A stretch of DNA of 64,000 nt from Cristatella mucedo (Eukaryota; Bryozoa; Phylactolaemata; Cristatellidae). Position numbers and translations under genes: made by a program. This document shows positions 34,083-44,738 of the stretch, piece by piece. The notes under the pieces were generated by a model. That model saw nothing but the letters and a program-made list of their open reading frames with translations, searched no databases and was not told the origin of the DNA. The stretch is from assembly GCA_009760855.2 (NCBI GenBank), contig WPIO01000023.1, positions 2,339,001-2,403,000 of the forward strand, in the 5' to 3' direction. Positions within the stretch are counted from its first letter, which is position 1; every line of letters begins with the position of its first letter.

Positions 34083-37000
34083 CTAGCGAGGCGGGTACGG
34101 CGCACCAGCTGCCTCGGCAATGTTCTCGTTGGCGTGAGCCTTCAGGTCGAGCAGCGTGTGCGCCACCTTGCCCCATTCGTCCGACCTCGGCGTTGCCAGC
34201 TGCTGCAAAGCGAGAGCAGCAGCCAAGCTTCCTGCATGCGCCGAGCTGGACGATCGCCGGGGGGGGGGGGCGGCGAGTCACCTATAGGTGGCAGCGGCAC
34301 CCGGCTTCTAGCGTGCTGGATGCCGTTTGGCACCTACCTCGCCGACGTCGTACAGGTAGACTTTGCCGTTGTCATCGCCGACGGCAATCTGGTGACCGCT
34401 CTGGTGCCAGCAGCAGCGATTCAGCGCGACGCCACCGTCGGCAACAGTCGTTGCAGAAGGAACCTGCAGGCGTGCAAGACATGTCACACACACACACCGC
34501 GCTGCTGCCACTGAGTGCAATAAATGCAAGCACGTGGCTGGCCCATCGGGGCCGCAGGCTTATATATAAGCGTTGCACTCATCGTGCTATGCCTAGCGAG
34601 GGACTCCTCCTCTTATATGCCCGGATAAATTTACCTCGGTGTCACTGTTTAGGTTCCACACGTCTAGCCGCCCGTTGCCGTCTACGCAGGCGAACAGTCC
34701 AGGATGGATTGGAGACCAAGCGACGTCGTACACGTAGTCGCTGTTGTGCTCGAAGGAGTGCAGCACCTGCTGCTCCTGCACGAGGAAAGGCCGCTTAGTG
34801 AGTCGCGCCGAGTCTGCTTGCTAGGCAGCACAGAGTTTAGCACAGCATTTAAGCTGCAGACTAGCACGGACGCTGATTGGGCACCGAGTATTGCCCCACG
34901 CCCGAAGATCCAAGCCAGTTTTTCAATGCAGACTTACTCTTGTGCTCCACAACTTCACGGTCCAGTCAAATGAAGACGTCAAGAAAAGGTGCGAAAAGTC
35001 AACCTGGCCCTGCACCTTGTGGGTATCGATTCCTGTGATCGGGCCTTGGTGGGCTTCGAAGGCCTCGGCGATTCCCGCTTTTCTGGAAGATAAAGCAACG
35101 CTTGCCATCACGGAAGGTCAATTTAAGTGATATCAATTTAAGTGATCAAGACAGACAGCAGCTTTAACGAGATAAGGGACACATTCTGGTCGCTTTACAC
35201 GCTCATCTGCTACTACGAGCAGAAAGTTTCAGGCTCATTACTTTTCAGTGGTGCAACACCATTTGCTTTTTATCATCTTCCAGGCAACCGGCCGTAATAT
35301 AGTGGTGTGATGCAACGATCACTTGCAATGCACTGGTGACGAACAAGCATGGCAAACCATTAAGGCAGCAATCCTCTGACGGCAAGATGCTATTATGAAA
35401 TGAGCTAATGCTGGGTTTGTTTCATAAAGCACTTCGCTAGGTATCGCAGATGAAATTAAGATTAAAATAGAATAAAGAATAAACCTTGTCGTCGAGTAAC
35501 GACCAGCATTGTGTAGGTTAGAGTTGGGCCAAAGAAGTTGGAATGCACGAACGGGCGCGCGCACACACACCCATAGAAGTAATCTGCTTGCACCTGCACA
35601 CGACCTTTCGATAAACTCAACTACCTATCGGGGAATATAGTTCGTGCTTGTGATGTGGCAGGGGTCTGCTGAGCCACACTTCACACCAGGAACATGCACT
35701 CTGAAGAATCTTGGCAGCAAAGCCGCCTGGCATGGCTGAGGGCTACGCAGCATTGCTCACTCACGTGCCGTGGCGACAGCCCGTGTACACAGAGCCTTCC
35801 TCACTGCCAACGACGAAATTATTGACGTCACCCAGAGCAAAGGACAAGCAAGTCGCGGCCACAGGCTTCTGCTTATGCAGCAGCTGGATGCTGTCCTGCG
35901 GCTGCGACAGCATGTCCAGACTCCACGAGCACAGCTTGCCGTCGGTAGACACGCTGATGAGGTTGTGAGCGTTCTGCGTGCCAACCACCTTCACACAGTA
36001 GACAGGGTGCTAAAGCGAATACATAAAAGAGGGGTTAGCAATCACACGGACAGCAAATGCTGAAGGTGGGGTGTGTGCAGCCAGTGCGAGAAGACGATAG
36101 GGACAGTAAGCACTGAAAGACAAGACAGACACACTGACGTACGGTGTGAGCAGCAGATGACAGAGGCGTCCTTTGAACAGGTGTCCTCTTCAGGCTGCGG
36201 TTGTCCCACAGCACAATCTGACCCGAGTACGTAGCGCCGATGACCAGATTGGGGTGGAACGTCGCAAAGCAGCTGGCAGTGACGTCCGACTACAAGGCAC
36301 AACACTCGGATTGAACAATGGGCCGGCGCAGATGCGCTAGCCAATTGAGATTGAGGCATAGCAACTCTTATCTGCTCTTTATTTACTTGGCAGTGGAAAA
36401 TGTATTCGGGGGTCGTTTTTCGAAAGCGCGAGTTCCAAATGAGGCACACGCCGTCAGGTTCGTGCGGAAGATCTTCGTTATTATTATACGACGCTAGCAG
36501 TAGCTCGGGATAGTGGACCGACCAATCGAGGCAAGTGACCGTTCGGTGCTTGGACCAATGATCGTCGGCAAAGGCTATGTGGAGCTTCAGCTTCTCACCG
36601 ACCGAGGCGTCACTACAGAGAGAGAGAGAGAGAGAGAGAGTAGTAGTAACACGTTTTGATGATGCCAAGTTCTAAGCACAGGGAACAACGCGTTCGATCG
36701 GTAGGCAGATGTCTCGTCGGTACGAGGCATGCAAGCTCAAAAAAAATAAATGCAAGCTGACACACAAACGCACGCACGCACCTCTCGCCCATGGGGTCGC
36801 CGACTCCAGAGTAGTCCACGAATATGTCGGCACAGCCCTCGCTCAGTGCACGCTCCACGATACGCGAGGCCCGATCGAAGAACCTCACGAACTCGTCGCT
36901 CATCATGATTTGCTGCTTCTCCTCCTCACTTAGTTCTCGAGCTAAAGAAAAACGTAGCACGTCGTTGCGATGGGGTAACACCCCAACAGCTAGCACTGAC

Positions 37001-40000
37001 GGCTTGCGTACATTTGCCGCTGCACCTGTTTCCCCACCCATCCAGCAATTCACACACATACTCAAGTCAGCCACTGAGTGTCTTACAGCATATATGGTGA
37101 TTGTTTGGCCAGCAATTACCCAACCAAGCCAATGGCGATGCAGCCATCAGCAGTTGCATGACAGTACTAGGCAGACCGGTCCCCCCCCCCGAAGCAAGCG
37201 AATCAGACTGCAGGGCTATTGCTAGGCGCAAGCCGAGACGCTAGCCAATCGGGGTGCAGCGTTTCTGTTGATGTGCAGAGGAGAGATTTGTGTCGCCGAG
37301 TAGCGGTTGCACACCAGAAGAGATACAAAACTTTGCTGAGTTTGTTGTTGTTGAGTATGTTCTCCAACAGTTTTTGCTATTTAGCACTACACATACCTTG
37401 TCTCTTGCAGCTTTCTTCGTCTTGCTGTGTGTGCGCAGGTTTCACCAGCTCTACGTGAGGCATTTTCATGGGCATGTCGACGTTGTCAAGGGAATCGTTA
37501 TCTTCATCAGCATGATGATGAGGTACGCCATAAGTTAGAGCTGGATTGCAACGACAACAAGCTAGCATGTGATACAGGTTATTTTATAAATACCAGATCA
37601 TTTACATAGAAAAAAATGTAATAGGATCACCATAACCAGAGCAAAGCAACTAGCTAGAGTTGTAGCTAGCCCACACTCACACTCAAGCATGCACACATAG
37701 CTGCCATACTGCAGATGCATTCCCTACGCTTTATAACTAACGCCCAAGGCGAATTGCTTGTCAGTAAAAATATATATTATATTAAGTGTTGGTCATTCTC
37801 AGCTGCTTACCACTTGATAAGAAATGAGATTGCTGCACAGAGCCAAAAATCGAGCAGCAATCGTGACCTCTGTTGCAACAAACTTACTCAAACTTGCATG
37901 GCCCTAATGACACGTGCAATTACCAATGGAAGATGTTTTACTTATGAAAGGAGGGCTAAGTTGTTAATCTATTAAATTCTGACGGTCCAACGTGTGAAGC
38001 GAAGGCACCAGCAGTTTGTAGCCCTTTCTGCTAGGCAATGGATTAAAGGAAATAACACCCAGTAATACTTAGTGGCCACAGGCTGCTCAACCGATATCCA
38101 AAGCTTTTTAGAGCTGGAGCAGCAACCGGCCCTGCTCCGGTTCCCCCTCAGCTGCAGCAGGATGCTCTTGCTCATCGATTGGCCAATCGGCTCGCCGGAA
38201 GCTCTTCTCTCCCATCTCTCGGCTCCCCACCTGCACCCCGACGCAGGAACCGACGCAACAGACATACCGCGAAATGGCCTGGCTAACAACTGACAAACTA
38301 CAGCTGCTGGGTCCCCATATGGTAAAAACAAAGACGTCGAGACTTAGCAACGACCACACGAACAACACATGCCTACATCCAGCATCTCTGGAAACACAAC
38401 GAACCCAGCGCCATCAAGCCAATCTAAGTCCATCAGCGGTACAGCAGGCAAGCAGCAAATACGAGATGAGAATGAGACCGACAGGAAGCACAGGTGCGTT
38501 CATGAAACACCGAGAGCCGCTCGGAGCCGCACCGAGAGCAGACCTCCGGCTGATCGTGGTCTCACGAGCGGTCAGCAGCTGCTCTAACAAAAGGCTGCAT
38601 GTAAGCCCTGCACATATATGCGGCCAACGACAGATATGTGCACAACGAAACGGTGAGCGCTCGCAGGCAGTCACGAAACACACCGGAAGCACGGTGCATG
38701 CTGGTTCCACGGCAGAGCACGACTACCCAAACCTACGGTGGACGCCTCACCCTGCACACAATGCGAGTCAAGCCAAAGGAACGTGTGCCAGGTTGCAAGA
38801 CAGGAGGTTCGAGGCTAGTCGAGATGCCATGCTTTGGAGACGACAACCGGAAGGACAGTGCCCGACGGACGGCTAGGGTGTCTGGCCGTCCGTCGGGATG
38901 AAGCCGAGTTGCTGCTGCCATCGCAGCGAACACTGCAGCGCTGCCAGCAGCACGGACAGGTCGAGCGATGAAGGCACCGGCTAGCAAACACACAAAAACG
39001 AAAGCCGAGAGCCATGCGTGATGAAAGTGTCAGATGGGGCCACCGGGTCTCCCAGAGTACATCGTGCGTTGCATACACGACCACGTACGCAACGTCTCTG
39101 CAAACGGTAGACGTCACTTGATCGACATTGGCTGATCGCCATTGGCGCAAAGTAATGTCAAGCGTTTATCCGGAGTGAGCGAGACGAGCCGGTCGGCGCT
39201 TGCGCTGCCGCAAACAAAAGAAGGCTGGCCGGCAAGCTCGTCACACCCGAAGCAAACGATGGGGCGGCGGCAGTCCGGAGAAAGGGCGATGCACATGTCT
39301 GACCAACTGACATCTACCGAATGCAGGCGCGAGGCCGAGAGGTGTGATGAGTCACCCGTTCGATTCCGTCGCGACTCTGGGGTCTCCGGTGTTCGAAATG
39401 TTCGAAATACAGCCATACCAATGGGGTACAGCAAAGGAGAGAGAGAGAGAGCGGCGGCGGCGAGAACTTTCCTGTTACCCGTCCGCTCGCGCGCACCAAA
39501 TCGAGACGACTTCGTGTACGACAGATGAACGCGACAACACGCCGCCGCCGATGGTGCCAGGCAGCCGACAACAGAGTGGCAGCCACCCGTGTCCTACCTG
39601 CTGATGCGGGTGAGAACTCGTCGTCCCACTCCAAGTGAGCGTATAGTTTTGGCGAGCCGAAGGAGAACGGAGACCCCCCTCGTGAGGAACCGAACCGAGG
39701 CGACCCAAAACACGAGGAGTTGCCTCCTCCTTCCGAGGCAAAGCACATAAAAAGAGACGGGTCCGTAGTCAGGTGCATCGATCGACCCATCTTTCGCTCT
39801 GACGGTGCCGCACGCATGGCAAAAACGGCAGTGGATGCCACGCCTCGCGGTGCGAAAGCTCGACAGGGGAAGATCAAAACGGAAGCAGCAGCGTCGCCCG
39901 ACAGGAGTCCACAGGCGCACAAGTTGGCAGCTTGACACACGTCTGCCTGCCTCCAACTACTCCTCGCACCGAGCCGTCTAGGCTGCCGCCGCTATGCGCC

Positions 40001-43000
40001 TGGGTTTAGTGAGTCGTCGTTTGCTGCGCAGTCCATGACCACGCAGCAAAGAAGGCGGCGACGTAAAAAAAAAAAAGTACGAAATGGCAACGAAAATGTG
40101 CGCACACTCGCAATACGACACTTACCATAGTACGTGTCCCACAGAGCTAGAGCGTACAATCAAAAGAAAGAATGTGTAGAATCGCCGCCAGCACTTACTG
40201 CGTTAACGCCAACCGGCTCATGCACGGGTGAAGGCCACTAGAGGGGCGTCCTAAAGATCTAAATAAAGCTAAAGCCACTTGCAAAAAGACGAAGAGCACA
40301 GGCATCAACTACAGAGCTTCTTTGCGACAACTGGAGTCATATATGGAGCATTTGCCATTTCAACTGGCATCGCCCAGAGACAACAGCCATTACGAGTAGG
40401 CAGCACCCAGCCCAGAGACTGGCTGCACAACAGGCCGGTGCTTCCGCTCTAAGCGAGGTCGGAGCTTCCGACTCGTGTACTTACAACGGACGAGCTGCCC
40501 TCGCCTGCCTACTGGCAGGCGGTTGCTTGCCGAGGATGCGACCGCATGGAACTCCATCCCGCCGTGCAACAACCGATGCACACCACAGCAGCATAAGCAG
40601 GTCTCAAGCAGAAGCAGAAGAAAGGTTTCCTTACTTTTACCTTCTCTGTCGGCAGTTTCTGTTGACGTCTGAGTTTCTTTGTTATAAACAATAACCTCCT
40701 TGGGCAAAAGATTAGTCTGCGAGACCTTCGACACGCTGAGTACGGGCTTCGGTTTCGATTGCCTGAATTTGAGTTCAAAGGAACAAATAATTATTGCCAG
40801 AACCACACTCTTGTGTTATCAAGCGCACATCTGCGAACGTCGGAACCACAACTCCAGCCAGCTAGTTGCACAGATAGGCACTCACACACGAACGTGCATG
40901 CATTCACACACAACCAAACACATTCACAAAAACACACACACAATTCAGCCGTAATGGCTCACTAGGTAAGGCGGTTGCTTTTCACGACTTCAGCCCCGAG
41001 GTCGTGGGTTCGAATCCTGTGGTGGGCGATCCTTTATTGCCACTGCAAGCGGTGGTGACAGCCGTAAAGGCTCTTCTGTTGCTATACAAAAAGAGGCTGT
41101 TTAAGCAGCTAGGATTTATTTATTTATTTATACACACACACACTCACACTCAAGGATATACCATGCTAGTTTGGCCCAGTTGGTTAGGGTGCTCACCTAG
41201 ACTAAGGTCAAGGCGAATGTATTTGATGACCAAAATCCTAGGCTCTAGCCCCGTGGCATATGTAAAGCGCATGAATATAGATTAAGTTCTCTAAGGGGGC
41301 TATTTAATGAATTATATAGTTATTTAAGGTAGCACAACAAGGGTCATATTCATGCCACAGAGGCCACTATAACACACGAATTATAAAGATGACTGAAGCC
41401 ACGTAAATAAGTCACTTGACCTGCAACAGATGCTCAAAACACGATTGCCTGCTAAGGACCTTTTATTTTTTGACAAAGTAAAAAAGACAAGGCCAGCTGA
41501 TTCTACAGCTTCATTTATATAACGGCATAAAACGGTTAGCAGTTATCCGTCCCACCTGAAGCTGGCATATTACAGAATTGCCTGCTGCAAGTCTCGAACC
41601 CTCGCCCTGGGTAGTGAAGTGCAAGCACCTTAGGCCAAGACCCATAAACCTACATCCAAAATAAGCAGCCGAGCCATTGCATTCACAAAATTATTAGATG
41701 TGCACGCTGCCACGGAAAGCTTGGCATCTTAGCTGCTTTCCGGTGTCACATTGCTGTCGTAGCAGGGCTGGCAACAGAAAGTGTCTCGAGTTTGTCCATA
41801 ACATGGCCAAGAGAAAAGTCTTCTTATTCTAGAAATTTAGCCAGCGTCCAAGCTGTTGAAGGAACTGCACTTCCATTCAGATGAATTGTAAATACAAGCC
41901 AACATTTTCAGATCTACGGGTACATTCAAGGCCTGTCAAACCACCTGGATCCTCCACACCTACAATACTTCTGCGTTGCTGCTGCTGCTTCTGCACCTGC
42001 CTCTTCCCGAACCGTGAAATCCTCTCGACAAGTTTCAATCGGGGGCCACAGATGACTTTGCCTGGAGGTTTGTGAAAGGTCAAACAGGCTACCATAGTTT
42101 GATTTCCATTTCTATAGCAATGCTTGCTTCACTCGTGCCGCCGGCTCTGGAAACGACCGTCTGCACATTCACGACTGTTCTGCCTATGCCATGAACCACA
42201 GCAGATGTACAACTTCAGGTTCACACTTGTCGCCTTGTCGCACGAGGCGCGAGTCGTTGAGCATCTCATTAGCTTTAAGAGTGCACTACATAAAACTATC
42301 TGGCTCAGAGCTCATTTGTGGACGTATGGACAGAGATGCATTACTGAACATTAGCAAATGATGGATCATGTATGAGGAAGCGCTCCATTTCTAACGGTCG
42401 TAGACACTTTAAGGCATTCAGTCAGTCTGGCAGAGCCAATGCAGTAAAGATGGCTGCTTAGTTGGCAAAAACCAGTCGTGCCACCAACATCGTCCCCATC
42501 CTATATTAAAAGAGGCCCTCCATCAGCGGCTATGGCAAACGACTGGTCACAGGCAGACCATCAGCTGCACAACTACTGCTCACGACTTGAGTCCAGGGCA
42601 CATCGATGACTGTTGACCTTCGGGCAATGGGCTGCTCGAACGAGAAATCGGACATTGCACACAAGCCCAACACTTCTTGGACGAGGAGTACGAAAGGTCT
42701 CCTACCGATTGCTGGTGTGCTACTGAAAAGTCATTCAGCTGTAAGATGTAAGCAGATGCTACTACTGAAGCATGGGTTCACATTAACAATTATTGGTATA
42801 TTTTGGTACACCACAGGAGCTCTGAAACCCAGCCCAACATTTTCACAAGCATTAAATCGTTTGAGCATTCAGCCTCATTGCCACAGAGTCAGCCTTTCGT
42901 CACATAGCATTTAATCACATAAGATCTAGCAAATAAATTCATCGAGCTGCCCGTACCGTCTACACTTTTAATCCAAGAATCACTATTATCCACGAACATA

Positions 43001-44682
43001 ACAATAGCTCGGATTCACTGGAGAGTCAGATCATACCAACCGCACGCATAACCTCAGAGCAGCTTTTCCACAAACAGGGTGGCTAGGAGCTACGCTGAGA
43101 GGCAGCACAAACAAGCCCACGTCCAATTCTTAGCCACCAAAACCTGCCCAGAGCAGCAACGGCGGAATTGCGAAAAATTCAACGTCCTTACGTTCACGGG
43201 AGTAGGGGTGGGAGATGACCGATTTAAAGGAGCAATGTGAGCACTAAGGGTAACTCGAAGCCGAGGGTGCTCTATAGAAAAAAGAATCTTAGCTTATTCA
43301 ACAGCCTCATTTGTTTAGCAGCAGAACAGCCTTATCGGCTTTCACCACTGCTTGCAGTTGGCCATAGAGAATCGCCTACTTCAGGATTCGAACCCACGAC
43401 CTCGGTCATGAAGAGCGAGCATCTTACCTCCGGGGTCATCACGGCCAGTTCTCCTTTATCTAGTGGGAGCGCCCTAGCATTACCCAAGCGTTACCCTGGC
43501 TGCCAGCCCAACGGCTCACGTGATCGAGCAGGCACAGCGGACGGCTTGGTCATTGTAGTTGCCAAACAAGTGGCGAAAGCACCGCTGGCAGCACGAGGCC
43601 AACTGGGCGTGCTAAACCACCAATCAGGAGATGGCCGAACCGGTGAATGAGGCAGCTCGGCCGCACTCCCGGCAGTGCACTCAGCTAACGACCACACGAA
43701 CAACACATGCCTACATTCAGCATCTCTGGAAACACAACAAACGCAGAGCCATCTATCCAATCTAAGCCCATCAGCAGTACAGCAGCCAAGCAGCAAATAC
43801 GAGATGAGAACGAGGCCGACAGGAAGCACACGTGCACTCATGAAACACCGAGAGCCGCTCCGAGCTGCACCGCAACCAGACCTCCGGCTGCTCGTGGCCT
43901 CACGAGCGATCAGCAGCTGCTCTAACAAAAGGCTGCATGTAAGCCCTGCGCATATATGCGGCCAACGACAGATATGTGCACAACGAACCGGTGAGCGCTC
44001 GCAGGCAGTCACAAAACACACCGGAAGCACGGTGCATGCTGGTTCCACGGCAGAGCACGACTACCCAAACCTACGGTGAACGCCTCACGCGATGCACACA
44101 AATGTGAATCAAGCCGAAGGAACGTGTGCCAGGTTGCAAGACAGAAAGTTAGAGGCTAGTCGAGATGCCATGCTTTGGAGACGACAATCAGAAGGACTCC
44201 CGGCAGTGCACTCGGTTAACGAGAGAAATGACTGCCGACGCAGACTGCTTGGGTAGAGCAGCCCTCGCTCCGCTAGCCCGGTCTCTTCACTCGAGGTGCC
44301 TAGCTCAGGTTACGCTATCGACACCTGCCTCGGGTTCTGCCAGTCGCCACACAAAGCAAAGAGAAGCAGCCACTTACATGCGAGTGCCGCACGAATGCGG
44401 GCAACAGCGGCAGCATGGTATCGATGGCTGCAGCAGACGCTGAGCCGAGAGCAAGTTGGCCTCACACTTACGAGCTTCGCGATGCTGACCCAATCGAGGC
44501 AGACAGACCGTCGGAGCTCGACTGGCCGAGCGAAACTGAGCCGACCGACTGAGCCAGCGGCTCGGAGGAAGAAGCAGTGGCAGCAGCAGCTCCGGGCTCA
44601 TCTGCAACGAACCGGCTACGATCACGAGGTGACACCATGTGCCATCAGATACTGAGATACTGCCAAGAAGAAGAGCTCGTGT

Positions 44683-44738
<56 letters not shown>

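Noticed and set aside
40990-41030. Possible tRNA genes (perfect B boxes at several SINE-A copies)
   Set aside because: The heads do not fold to a full cloverleaf and always sit on the same SINE body, so they are SINE promoters.
43491-44048. 185-residue minus-strand frame, partly shared with 38414-38710
   Set aside because: It falls in the duplicated 0.5-kb element. Plus-strand frames are equally preserved, and there is no protein family resemblance. Conservation follows from recent duplication.
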